Assembly (NCBI RefSeq): GCF_015461845.1
Contig: NZ_JACOPW010000008.1
Span: 186,001-250,000, forward strand
Length of the DNA stretch: 64,000 bases
From: Pseudomonas mucoides
Lineage (GTDB): Bacteria > Pseudomonadota > Gammaproteobacteria > Pseudomonadales > Pseudomonadaceae
Direction: 5' to 3'
This document shows, in pieces, positions 1 through 7,599 of this stretch. Under the pieces are notes generated by a model that saw nothing but the letters and a program-made list of their open reading frames with translations, had not been told where the DNA came from and ran no database searches. Each line of letters starts with the position of its first letter. Positions within the stretch are counted from its first letter, which is position 1. Both the position numbers and the translations under genes were made by a program.

Positions 1-1630
1 AAAACCTCTTATCGATGGACAACAACGGCTCACCTCCACCTTTCTTATACTTGCTTACCTTGAGAGATATCGAAAAGATAACGACATCAAAGATGCCGCA
101 GACCTATCGACTTTACTTGGAAATTTAAGCTACGGAAAAATGGATTACTCTATCGAGTTTTCCGAGTCCAGAAAATTAATTTTCAATGCCTATTTAGACA
201 ACAGTAAAGCTCTCGTTGATGCAATGCAAGATGCCGAAGACGTTGCAGACATAGACGATGGTGATAAAAAAATAATTGAAGCACTACGCACCACTGACTC
301 TTTATTGGACGACACAGTTAGAGATGGCATTGCCTATTTCATAGACTATGTAAAAGAAAGAGTTTTGCTGATTGATATTTCTGTAGAAAGCGAGTCAGAA
401 GCTCATCGCGTTTTTGTGACCATGAATGATAGAGGTTTACGCCTCGGCCCCATTGACTTACTTAAAGGCTTGATACTTTCTGAAATTAAAGTAGCCGCCG
501 ATAGCCATTCTTGCCATGAAGCGTGGGTCGAGGTAATTCGAAAACTTCGGACCATTGATCCCGAAGAGGACTCGCTATTTTTCAGAAATTTATTTCGCGC
601 ACAGTGGGCTAATACAATGAGGGGTAAGACGAAAGGCGATCCTGCAGGTGATTTCGACATAATCGGTGACTCTTACCATCGCTGGTTTGAGGATAACACG
701 CAAGCACTTGGTTTAAATAATGCGGATGATTATGCAAGATTTGCAAAAGATGACATAACAAAATTCTCAGAAATCTATATATTTATAAAAAACGCAGAGA
801 GTGAACTTAAAGTCGGTCACGAGTGCATCTACTACAATGCCTCAAGAAGATTTAGTTTCCAAGCAATGATTTTAATGGCTGCGATCAGCATCAACGACAC
901 GACCACACAATGGCAAAACAAGATTAGAATCGCCTCACAATTTATTGATTTAGTGCTGACATCGCGCACCATTGATGGAAAAGCCAACAACTACGACAAC
1001 CTCAAAGAAATATCGTTCAATTTAGCTAAAGACTTTAGAAAAAAGGACTACCCTCAGCTTCTACAATACATTCAAACTGAGTGGCCTAAGTACTTCTCCA
1101 GCATTCCACGCTTAGACCAGTTCCGTTACACAAAAACAGATCGCTCAGACATACTATATATCCTTGCTAGGATTGCGTGTCATTTAGAAGATGCATTTTC
1201 ACTAACAAATAAGGTTGGATTCACAACATTCTGGCAGCGGGACAGAGGTTACAAGACTTTTGACATCGAACACCTTTTAAAAGACTCATTTGATACTACT
1301 GCGCTTCCAACAAATCACGGATTCACAGATGCAAAAGACTACGCCGACTCAAGAAATCTTTTAGGCGCACTTATTTTACTATCTCGTTCGCGGAACCGAT
1401 CCCTCCAGGATGATCCATATACTAAAAAGCTTCATGCTTACTCGTCAGAAAACATTCTGTCACAGTCCTTGTGCGACGGCTTTTATCAGAGCAATCCAAC
1501 CGTCACAACTTATCTTAAAGCGAACCCTCAAATTTGCTTAGTTAGTATTACAGACTTTGAGAAAGCCGACATCGGAAAACGAGCTGCAGTCTATATTGCA
1601 GTAGCACAACAAATCTGGAAAATGCCTTAA
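1..1630 (+). CDS. DUF262/DUF1524 (GmrSD-like) protein, 5' truncated by window edge
   Basis: The reading frame is open from base 2, so the ATG at 140 is internal and the true start lies left of the window. Bases 14-37 encode DGQQRLTS, the nucleotide-binding signature of DUF262 (ParB/Srx-like fold). Near the C-terminus FDIEHLLKD, a following N..LG.L.LL block, an RNRSLQDDPYTKK stretch and a Y..SS motif match the DUF1524 His-Asn endonuclease domain. This domain pair is found in GmrSD-type modification-dependent restriction enzymes, which use NTP to cut modified phage DNA. The gene is AT-rich compared with the core genes further right, and it sits in a cluster of defence-like genes. Domain calls are firm. 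Restriction activity and target are inferred from the family. Confidence 0.85.
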   Translation, partial: KPLIDGQQRLTSTFLILAYLERYRKDNDIKDAADLSTLLGNLSYGKMDYSIEFSESRKLIFNAYLDNSKALVDAMQDAEDVADIDDGDKKIIEALRTTDSLLDDTVRDGIAYFIDYVKERVLLIDISVESESEAHRVFVTMNDRGLRLGPIDLLKGLILSEIKVAADSHSCHEAWVEVIRKLRTIDPEEDSLFFRNLFRAQWANTMRGKTKGDPAGDFDIIGDSYHRWFEDNTQALGLNNADDYARFAKDDITKFSEIYIFIKNAESELKVGHECIYYNASRRFSFQAMILMAAISINDTTTQWQNKIRIASQFIDLVLTSRTIDGKANNYDNLKEISFNLAKDFRKKDYPQLLQYIQTEWPKYFSSIPRLDQFRYTKTDRSDILYILARIACHLEDAFSLTNKVGFTTFWQRDRGYKTFDIEHLLKDSFDTTALPTNHGFTDAKDYADSRNLLGALILLSRSRNRSLQDDPYTKKLHAYSSENILSQSLCDGFYQSNPTVTTYLKANPQICLVSITDFEKADIGKRAAVYIAVAQQIWKMP

Positions 1631-1800
1631 ACCAACTCCCTCCTTGCGACTAAATAGTCGCAAGGAGCATACAAAGGTGCGCTATCTTTTTCGGCCACAA
1701 ATACTCATATTCCAAAAAATATGAACGGGCCAAAAGCGGAAACCCAGCGCCGTCTGGTTTCTGGCTCAGAAGAACGCACTTTGTTTGGGCAGATAGCCAT

Positions 1801-2292
1801 TCAGGCCTCTTGCCAGCGCAGCACTTGCGCCGAAGCCTCAACCCAAGACAAGCGGCAGCCCTCACGCTGCATGACCTCGTAGGTGGATGCGACGCGGCCA
1901 ACTGGAATAATGCGCGCTACGAGCAGCTGTTCCATCAGCCAAACCATTCCGTGTACCTTGATCTGCTCTGCGCGGGCAACCTCACTCATCGCACAGTCCC
2001 CGGCAAGCAACGCGCCATTCAACGTTCGCGCCAAGGCTAGTGCGAAAAGATCGTTCGAGCTTTGCCTCTTGAAGCGTGGTCTAAGTTGCTCCACGTAACC
2101 TACGGCTTCTGGAGGCTGTGGCAGAACTTTCAGTCCCAAGCCCGGCAGGATGCCGTAAGCATCGGCCAGTTCCTCAACGTAAAGCACGTCAGGGACACAA
2201 AACTCGACATTTGGAAGACAAAAAATATCTTCTAGCAATCCGCCAGCATCCAGATCAATGATGATGTTAGTGTCAGTTACGACCAACTGCAT
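1801..2292 (-). CDS. PIN-domain protein, probable toxin-type RNase
   Basis: A PIN fold of about 163 residues. The N-terminal VVTDTNIIIDLD carries the first catalytic Asp. A mid-protein YVEELAD Glu, SSNDLFALALA Asp and LLAGDCAM Asp complete the acidic quartet that binds metal in PIN nucleases. A longer frame opens at 2328, but the conserved fold begins at the MQLVVTDTN methionine (2292), with MQPMQ at 2301 as the alternative. The 5' end overlaps the end of the XRE-ImmA gene by 20 bases, so the two are translationally coupled. The tight pairing resembles a toxin-antitoxin or toxin-protease module. I cannot place it in a named PIN subfamily. Confidence 0.8.
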   Translation of the reverse strand: MQLVVTDTNIIIDLDAGGLLEDIFCLPNVEFCVPDVLYVEELADAYGILPGLGLKVLPQPPEAVGYVEQLRPRFKRQSSNDLFALALARTLNGALLAGDCAMSEVARAEQIKVHGMVWLMEQLLVARIIPVGRVASTYEVMQREGCRLSWVEASAQVLRWQEA

Positions 2293-3355
2293 TGGTTGCA
2301 TCCATGCGTCGCCGTGAACGCAGTTCAATGAGAGGAATGCTCAGCAGCTCAGCAGCCTTGGACTCACCAATCAGCTCCTCCGCCAGCGCCCGATACACCA
2401 ATTGGTCGAATCGACGAGGACACTCCTTGGGATAGGGGTCGCCCGGCTCCTGTTCCCGCCAAGTGGTAGTCCCCTCCCCCTGCTGTGCAAAGAACTCCCA
2501 ATGGCGGCGGGCCGCGGATTTGTTAATGATGCCTAAGTCCTGTGCTCGGTATATCCAGCCATTCATGCTCAAGCCCCACTCACGCTTGAGCAGGTATAAC
2601 TCTTGAGGCTCCAACCATGACCGGGATTCACCCAAGCTACGAATGGCTTCCCCTTTGGGAGCAAGGAAGGCACTCGCGAAACGATTACAGGCACGCTCCT
2701 CGTCCAGTTCCGAGGAAATACGGCGATTGAGCACAAGATGCCCCAGTTCATGCGCCAAGGTGAAGCGTTGGCGATCGCCCGGCCAATCGCTACCAACAAC
2801 GACCACAGTATGGGTGTTGGCCTTGGCCACCAGACCGTCGAACTTTTTACCTCCGTCGTGCGGAGTGAGGACAACCTTGATGCCTTCCTCCTCCATTCTG
2901 TCCACTAAATTCCGGATCGGGCCATTTCCTAGCTGCCAATGCTTCCGGACCGTCTCCGCGACAGTCTCGATCTCTGCGTAGGTCGTCACTTGGGTTGGTA
3001 GATCTGGGGGAAGAGTGAAGTCTTTGGGCCAGGACGCCGGTACGATGGTCTCCAGTTCAAACCAGCGCTCCAACTGCTCCCGGACGTCCGCAAGCGCCTT
3101 ATCTTCATCCTTCGGTGAGAGCTTGGAGTGCTTCCTGAACTCCACCTCCGACAACTCAAACTCTGACTGCCGGAAGAAGTACTCGGTCCGGACATTCAAG
3201 GCCCTTGCCAAGCGTAGCAATGTCTCTGATGACGGTTTTGCTTGGTCGCGCTCGTACTTGGAAATTGCCATGGCACTGAGCCCAATCGACTGCGCCAAGT
3301 CGCGCAAGGACAGGCCTGCAGCAGCACGACCTTGTCTGATCCTCGCTCCTAGCAT
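2273..3355 (-). CDS. XRE-family regulator fused to ImmA/IrrE (M78) metallopeptidase
   Basis: 360 residues. Residues 4-60 form a lambda-repressor-like HTH (LSLRDLAQSIGLSAMAISKY). After a linker comes an ImmA/IrrE domain with the zinc motif HELGH at residues 202-206 and a downstream acidic DEERACNRFA segment that should supply the third ligand. Proteins of this family either regulate transcription or cleave a partner repressor when induced. It is coupled to the PIN gene downstream. It is divergent from the ubiquitin-like operon across a 163-base region with paired GTTTAC/GTAAAC half-sites, so it is a good candidate to control both sides. That regulation is an inference from layout. A minus-strand TATAAT lies at 3384-3389. 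Confidence 0.9.
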   Translation of the reverse strand: MLGARIRQGRAAAGLSLRDLAQSIGLSAMAISKYERDQAKPSSETLLRLARALNVRTEYFFRQSEFELSEVEFRKHSKLSPKDEDKALADVREQLERWFELETIVPASWPKDFTLPPDLPTQVTTYAEIETVAETVRKHWQLGNGPIRNLVDRMEEEGIKVVLTPHDGGKKFDGLVAKANTHTVVVVGSDWPGDRQRFTLAHELGHLVLNRRISSELDEERACNRFASAFLAPKGEAIRSLGESRSWLEPQELYLLKREWGLSMNGWIYRAQDLGIINKSAARRHWEFFAQQGEGTTTWREQEPGDPYPKECPRRFDQLVYRALAEELIGESKAAELLSIPLIELRSRRRMDATNAVGRN

Positions 3356-3368
3356 ATCGCTCCTCGTA

Positions 3369-3453
3369 GTTTACAAAAAAACAATTATATTGACTCGTTG
3401 TAAACCTACCGGTAAGGTTTACACAACCACATGATACATTGATTTTTGTAAAC
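3369..3453. promoter_or_regulatory. Divergent promoter region with four GTTTAC/GTAAAC half-sites
   Basis: Half-sites are GTTTACAA at 3369, TTGTAAAC at 3398, GTTTACAC at 3417 and TTGTAAAC at 3446. The 29-base offset inside each outward pair is repeated exactly, and the pairs are 48 bases apart. The inner two also form a 29-base palindrome, TTGTAAACCT and AGGTTTACAC around ACCGGTA. A plus-strand TTGACT (3390) with TAAGGT 17 bases later and a minus-strand TATAAT (3384-3389) overlap the array. This suggests an XRE-type operator controlling both directions. Function is inferred. Confidence 0.65.
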
Positions 3454-3518
3454 GTGGCAGTTCTGTCATCAGGTTGCCTGCCAAAGACAGCAGGCCAACC
3501 ACTTAGGAGATTGCTTAC

Positions 3519-3782
3519 ATGAGCAACGAGCATTCAGAAAACGCCCCTGGCCACAACAAGCCGGTAGAGATCGTCATCAACGGCCAGCCTTACACCGTCA
3601 CACAGCAACAAATCAGCTACGAGGAGATAGTGCGCATGGCCTTCCCGGAGGGCCCATTCGACATCACCTACTCCGTGGACTATGCCACTGAACACGGTCC
3701 AGACGGGACGTTAACGAAGGGGCAGAGCACCAAAATCCATAAGGAGATGAGCTTCAATGTCATCAAATCCAATCGATCCTAA
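3519..3782 (+). CDS. Single-domain multiubiquitin-family (ubiquitin-like) protein
   Basis: 87 residues. After a charged N-terminal tail, residues 15-85 fit one beta-grasp ubiquitin-like unit of the multiubiquitin family: IVINGQPYTV, SYEEIVRMAF and a C-terminal SFNVIKSNRS. Family members often carry several such units in tandem; this one has one. There is no C-terminal Gly-Gly, so if it is conjugated the chemistry or processing must differ from classical ubiquitin. The start follows TAGGAG with 7 bases of spacing. The 3' end overlaps the E1-like gene by 26 bases in another frame, which fixes the two as an operon. Family assignment is from recalled sequence pattern. Confidence 0.78.
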   Translation: MSNEHSENAPGHNKPVEIVINGQPYTVTQQQISYEEIVRMAFPEGPFDITYSVDYATEHGPDGTLTKGQSTKIHKEMSFNVIKSNRS

Positions 3783-4971
3783 TAGCGCCATGGAGCGTCT
3801 CCGCCTGGAAGGCTACAAGGTGGAGGTCCGTGATCAGCACTTGCTCGTTCACTCGATCCCCTTTGTAACAGCGAGAAAGGTGGTGCGCTACGGCACTCTC
3901 GTCTGCCTGTATCTAAAGCAGGGCGAGCAAGTAGTTCCGCCGAATGGGCCAGGAGATAACCACCAAGTCTGGTGGACGGAGGAATATCCGTGCTACCCGG
4001 ACGGTACTGTGCTGGATCTGGGTAGTGATCCTAGTGTGCGGGAGCTGCTGCCCGGCCTCACGGTTCGCAACCGTTTTTCCAGTAAGCCCAACCAGTATGT
4101 AAACGGTTACCCGGACCATTACGCAAAGATTACCTACTACGTCCGGATGATCCAGAACCAGGCAAAGGCCATCGATTCGGAAGTGGATGCGTGCACCGGC
4201 GAGGTTGTTGAAACTCAGGAGAACGAGTCAGTATTCCGCTACCCAGATACAGCCTCCGCACGCGCAGAAATCTTGGCGATTTCCGCGAAGTTGGCAGTTA
4301 GACGCGTGGCTATCGTGGGCTTAGGCGGTACGGGATCGTACTTGCTCGATCAAATTGCGAAGACACCTGTCGGAGAAATCCATCTATTTGACGGTGACAT
4401 CTTGGGCAGTCACAACGCATTCCGAGCACCCGGCGCAGCATCTATCGCGGAAGTAAACGCGAGGGAACCGAAAACGGACTACTTCGCCCGAAAATATGAT
4501 CCGATGAGGCGCGGCATCATGAGCCATGCCTACTTCCTAGACCAGAGCAACGTCCACGAGCTTGCCGGGTTCGACTTTGTGTTCATTTGCGTCGACAAGG
4601 GTACGATTAGAGCGATGCTCGTAGAGTTCCTCATCGATAAGGAAATCTCGTTCGTTGACACTGGAATGAACTTGAAACTCGTTGCACAGACCAACTCGCT
4701 GATTGGCACCTGTCGCGCGACACTTGTTACCCCGACGAAATCGAACCATGTCACTGATTACATCCCAATGGATTCCGACGACGACGACGTACTGTATCGC
4801 CAGAACATTCAGGTCGCTGACATGAATGCGATCAACGCGATGCTTGCCGTTATCAAATGGAAGCAGTACTTGGGCTTCTACGGAGACGATTTCAAACCTT
4901 ACAACCTCTCATTCGGCGTAAATCTGATGAGCCTCAATCGCGGCCCGAAGCGCCTGGACGGCGTCGAATGA
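3757..4971 (+). CDS. E1-like ThiF-family adenylyltransferase with E2-like N-terminal domain
   Basis: 404 residues. Residues 1-170 resemble the E2-like domain annotated as DUF6791 in such proteins, with an NHQVWWTEEYPCYPDG segment that places Cys79 like an E2 active-site cysteine. Residues 183-400 are a ThiF/MoeB/E1 Rossmann domain with GLGGTGS (188-194), an FDGD acidic motif (211-214), an NAFR arginine-finger equivalent (220-223), Lys239 and an FICVDKGTIR strand. Cys319 in IGTCRAT is a second candidate for thioester formation. The family activates the C-terminus of ubiquitin-like proteins by adenylation. Position between a ubiquitin-like gene and a DUF6527 gene supports a complete conjugation-like cassette. 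Cysteine roles are inferred. Confidence 0.85.
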   Translation: MSSNPIDPNSAMERLRLEGYKVEVRDQHLLVHSIPFVTARKVVRYGTLVCLYLKQGEQVVPPNGPGDNHQVWWTEEYPCYPDGTVLDLGSDPSVRELLPGLTVRNRFSSKPNQYVNGYPDHYAKITYYVRMIQNQAKAIDSEVDACTGEVVETQENESVFRYPDTASARAEILAISAKLAVRRVAIVGLGGTGSYLLDQIAKTPVGEIHLFDGDILGSHNAFRAPGAASIAEVNAREPKTDYFARKYDPMRRGIMSHAYFLDQSNVHELAGFDFVFICVDKGTIRAMLVEFLIDKEISFVDTGMNLKLVAQTNSLIGTCRATLVTPTKSNHVTDYIPMDSDDDDVLYRQNIQVADMNAINAMLAVIKWKQYLGFYGDDFKPYNLSFGVNLMSLNRGPKRLDGVE

Positions 4972-5423
4972 GCACAATGCGCCCCGAATTCGTCAAGTTC
5001 ATTCCGCAGGCGTTGGTGCCAGGCGTGCTATATATCAGCGAACAATATCGGACCGCCTCGCATCTGTGCGCTTGCGGCTGCGGCGAGAAAGTAGTTACGC
5101 CTTTGTCGCCGGCTGACTGGCAATTGACAAATCTGAACGGTCGCGTGAGCCTTTCTCCGTCGATTGGTAACTGGAAATACACCTGTCGCTCGCATTACTG
5201 GATCCGGCGAAACGAAATCGTCTGGTCTAACACCATGTCGGCAGCACGCATTGCGCGCATCGAAGAACGCGATCTTTTAGACAAGGCTCGCCACGTCGAA
5301 CAGCGGAACCAGGCAAAGTTGAGCCTGACAAAACCGCATCCACCGCAATCCATCCCCTCCGATAGTAAGCCCCCTTCATTCTGGGCGCGCCTATGTGCGG
5401 CTATTCTCCACTTCCTACGCTAG
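4968..5423 (+). CDS. DUF6527-family putative metal-binding protein
   Basis: 151 residues, starting at an ATG that overlaps the E1 stop codon as ATGA, so it is translationally coupled. Residues 33-42 (HLCACGCGEK) and 71-77 (YTCRSHY) give a Cys-rich pair of clusters that can bind one zinc in a treble-clef or ribbon arrangement. The C-terminal half is basic and low in complexity (PHPPQSIPSDSKPP), ending in a hydrophobic ARLCAAILHFL stretch. Genes of this type recur with multiubiquitin and E1 genes. Whether it acts as an E3-like adaptor, a target or a protease-like partner is not visible from sequence. Confidence 0.75.
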   Translation: MSTMRPEFVKFIPQALVPGVLYISEQYRTASHLCACGCGEKVVTPLSPADWQLTNLNGRVSLSPSIGNWKYTCRSHYWIRRNEIVWSNTMSAARIARIEERDLLDKARHVEQRNQAKLSLTKPHPPQSIPSDSKPPSFWARLCAAILHFLR

Positions 5424-5891
5424 TCCTGATTCGTAATAGTCAGCATGGATTTTCATCCACTGAATGTGAGTTGCTAGCTCTATCTGCGCTCACTCGGATG
5501 TCCGAATTGGTTTGGATTGCGTCCTTTGGCCAACGTCTGCTTTGGGTCCAGGTTGTGTGAAAACGTAGGCATCGTTTTAAAGTCTGGACGGACAAAGAGG
5601 ACAGATTAATTTTTTAGCTAAGATGTGTGCCAAGGGACGGAACCCACCAAAATAGTAAATAAATCCGTCCTTCTTTTGTTTTGCTCGCGTTCCAAAAGAT
5701 AGGCTTTTGTATAAAAATCGTCATAGGACACCTCCAAGGATGAGTAATTTTCGTTAGGTTATCAGCGGCATTGGTCGCCTCAGGGCCAGACCAAGGAGAA
5801 AGCCTGGCAACCGATATAAAAGTAATTAACTGCCTTCAGCCCAAAGGGGACGATTTTATTTTGAGGCGGGTGTTTACCAATGCATATCGCT
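5424..5891. other. AT-rich intergenic region
   Basis: 468 bases between the ubiquitin-like operon and the convergent nuclease-like gene. Apart from the inverted repeat at 5599-5670 I see no gene with a convincing start. The composition is lower in GC than in the flanking core genome. Confidence 0.5.
5599..5670. repeat. MITE-like or RAYT-type inverted repeat
   Basis: GGACAGATTAATTT at 5599 and AAATAAATCCGTCC at 5657-5670 form an imperfect inverted pair about 72 bases end to end. This GGACRGATTTATTT type of end is familiar from palindromic elements mobilised by REP-associated tyrosine transposases in gammaproteobacteria. No transposase is present nearby. Confidence 0.4.
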
Positions 5892-6581
5892 CTATTGTAT
5901 TGCCTCATGAGCTTTTGCTAGTTCTCCTAAAGCGCCCTTCCAAACAGCCATGCATCGTTCAGAGTCAGAACCCGACGCCAAATTCTGACAATATAAGCTT
6001 TTTGAAATGGCAGACAAGGTCACTCTGAAATAATTCTTATTTATCTCGCTGAAAGGTATAATAAAAAAGCTACATATATCAAGAAAATCTACTTGATGAG
6101 CTTGAGTCTCCAAAGAGAATGACCTCCCGCTTTCTTGAAGTTTGTTTTTTCTATTTTGAAGGTGTTCCCAGTATCTGGCGTTCTCCAACCCTAACAGATC
6201 AACTCCGATTGCAATCAATAAGTCGTATTTTTTCTTTGTCTTTCCTGGTGATGTAAGAATGTTGTTAAAGGCCCAATTTTCGGCGACTTTCCCCTTATCC
6301 CTATTCGCAATATTTATGCGCGCACACTTTATTTCAAAAGTTACTTTTCCAATTTCGGTTTCAATGTACCCATCACCAGGATCAACGACAACTTGGCCAG
6401 GGTCTAAATATTTAGTTTCTGCATCGCCGTAACGTCCGACCGGGACAAAAATATTTTCAAACCTATATCCAGCGCGATTAATCAGAAAATTCTTAGTTAA
6501 AATTTTCCCTAATATATCACCATCTAAATATCGCGAGTATTCAGCCTCTGGGGATGGCGCATTTTTATCTAAGAACCCTGC
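5892..6581 (-). CDS. Hypothetical protein with PD-(D/E)XK nuclease-like motif
   Basis: The frame opens at 6605, but AGGAGG four bases before the ATG at 6581 (MAGFLDKN) marks the better start, giving 229 residues. A VVDPGDGYIET segment followed about 10 residues later by FEIKCARINI matches the Asp...Glu-x-Lys core of PD-(D/E)XK nucleases, and AENWAFNNI further on could be the usual helix. The rest (KKKYDLLIAIGVDLLG, FFIIPFSEI) reads as an alpha/beta fold. The gene is AT-rich, stands alone and faces the ubiquitin-like operon. Some restriction and anti-plasmid nucleases look like this, but I do not recognise a family. Confidence 0.6.
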   Translation of the reverse strand, partial: AGFLDKNAPSPEAEYSRYLDGDILGKILTKNFLINRAGYRFENIFVPVGRYGDAETKYLDPGQVVVDPGDGYIETEIGKVTFEIKCARINIANRDKGKVAENWAFNNILTSPGKTKKKYDLLIAIGVDLLGLENARYWEHLQNRKNKLQESGRSFSLETQAHQVDFLDICSFFIIPFSEINKNYFRVTLSAISKSLYCQNLASGSDSERCMAVWKGALGELAKAHEAIQ

Positions 6582-7036
6582 CATTAAGCCTCCTACTAAT
6601 AACATTTCCTAAACGTCAACTTCGGCCTGACCGTTATTTTAATTACTATTGCAAAGGCAGTATGATCTGCATGTACTTAAGTGTTTGGATTTCGAACTAT
6701 TGAGATTAGCCCGGACCGTGAAGGAAAACAATTTTAACTGCGACGAAAGTCCCTTGTTTGGGGGAAGCCGAAAACCGCTTCTGTGCCGACTCCTGCCTAT
6801 TACCCATGGTGATAATAATCGGCAATGTTCGAACCCAAAATTTTTACCTGCTGTATGCTGCTCTGGATGATTTACGTCCAGGCACGACAACGTGCTGACG
6901 CCTTTAGCTTCCGGATTCGATTCCACTGAAAGCCATAACTAGCTGATTTATTTATAGTTACTAGTTGGGGTACGCCAAATTTTCCACCGAATTCCAGACC
7001 CGCAGAAAACCTAGCCTAGATGAAACCTACCGTTTG

Positions 7037-7051
7037 TCTGGTGCCGCACCA
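7037..7051 (+). repeat. tRNA-3'-end-like repeat, copy 1
   Basis: TCTGGTGCCGCACCA, one base shorter than the copy at 7519. It resembles the end of a Pseudomonas tRNA-Thr acceptor stem (TGCCGGC-ACCA), but no T-arm or other tRNA part precedes it. It may be an attachment-site scar. Confidence 0.35.
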
Positions 7052-7066
7052 TACGCAATATCGAAA

Positions 7067-7094
7067 AAGGCTCACCGAAAGGTGGGCCTTTTTT
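7067..7094 (+). terminator. Rho-independent terminator
   Basis: Stem AAGGCTCACC / GGTGGGCCTT with a GAAA tetraloop, followed by a T run. It lies just after the tRNA-end-like repeat. Confidence 0.75.
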
Positions 7095-7278
7095 GTTTTT
7101 GGGTCCTACGCTCGCTCCCCTCTCGCTGAAGGATCGCGAATCGCCGCATCCCATTCGGGTACCGCGCATCTACATCCCTCCCCGAAACGATGAGCGGTTA
7201 CGGTCGAAAAGCTGTGAGACGGCATAATGACAGCAGTGCTTATGCACAATCCTCTCCGCCGTTGCGAGCCCCTTTGTA

Positions 7279-7491
7279 ATGAACACCGAACGACGTTACT
7301 CGATCATCTTGGAGCGCAGCGCCGAGGTGCTGCTTGAACATGCACCCATGGCGCAGATAGAGGCATTTTGGGACGCCAACGATACCCGCTACTTCGGGTT
7401 GCGCATGGAGGACGAGCACAGCGCGCACGCACGAGTGATTGTCACTGACGAAGTCCCTGACGACGAAGATGTGGAGCTTTCTTGCCTGTAG
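7279..7491 (+). CDS. Small acidic hypothetical protein
   Basis: 70 residues, MNTERRYSIILERSAEVL at the start and a strongly acidic VTDEVPDDEDVELSCL end. I do not recognise a family. Support comes from codon use like the core genes, and from the strong terminator at 7542-7571 placed where this gene and the convergent SDR operon would both end. It lies between the two tRNA-end-like repeats. No clear Shine-Dalgarno sequence is visible before the ATG. Confidence 0.5.
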   Translation: MNTERRYSIILERSAEVLLEHAPMAQIEAFWDANDTRYFGLRMEDEHSAHARVIVTDEVPDDEDVELSCL

Positions 7492-7518
7492 AAAAAAGGG
7501 CACGGATTCAATGTTCCA

Positions 7519-7534
7519 TCTGGTGCCGGCACCA
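7519..7534 (+). repeat. tRNA-3'-end-like repeat, copy 2
   Basis: TCTGGTGCCGGCACCA. The last 14 bases are a perfect palindrome, which is an alternative explanation. It matches copy 1 at 7037 apart from one extra G, and like it is followed by a terminator within about 25 bases. Confidence 0.35.
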
Positions 7535-7541
7535 CACAAAA

Positions 7542-7571
7542 CAAAGCCCTCGTAGAAATACGAGGGCTTTG
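7542..7571. terminator. Bidirectional terminator
   Basis: CAAAGCCCTCGTA / TACGAGGGCTTTG, a 13-pair perfect stem with a GAAA loop, between convergent genes ending at 7491 and 7600. Confidence 0.85.
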
Positions 7572-7599
7572 TTGTTTCTGGCGTTTGAAAAACCCGCTC

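Larger units (their letters stand above)
6582..7278. other. Intergenic region at the end of the accessory block
   Basis: 697 bases with short frames on both strands, none with a convincing ribosome-binding site or recognisable product. It holds the tRNA-end-like repeat at 7037 and a terminator at 7067. GC content rises towards the right end, consistent with a boundary between transferred and core DNA. Confidence 0.5.

Noticed and set aside
5771..6028. 85-residue plus-strand frame
   Set aside because: It overlaps the 3' end of the nuclease-like gene on the other strand and has no ribosome-binding site or recognisable motif.
6639..6926. Overlapping 95- and 73-residue frames on opposite strands
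   Set aside because: Neither shows a clear start signal or known family, and composition is not like coding DNA.
7519..7534. Complete tRNA gene
   Set aside because: Only the 3' end resembles a tRNA; no T-arm, anticodon arm or D-arm can be drawn in the preceding bases.
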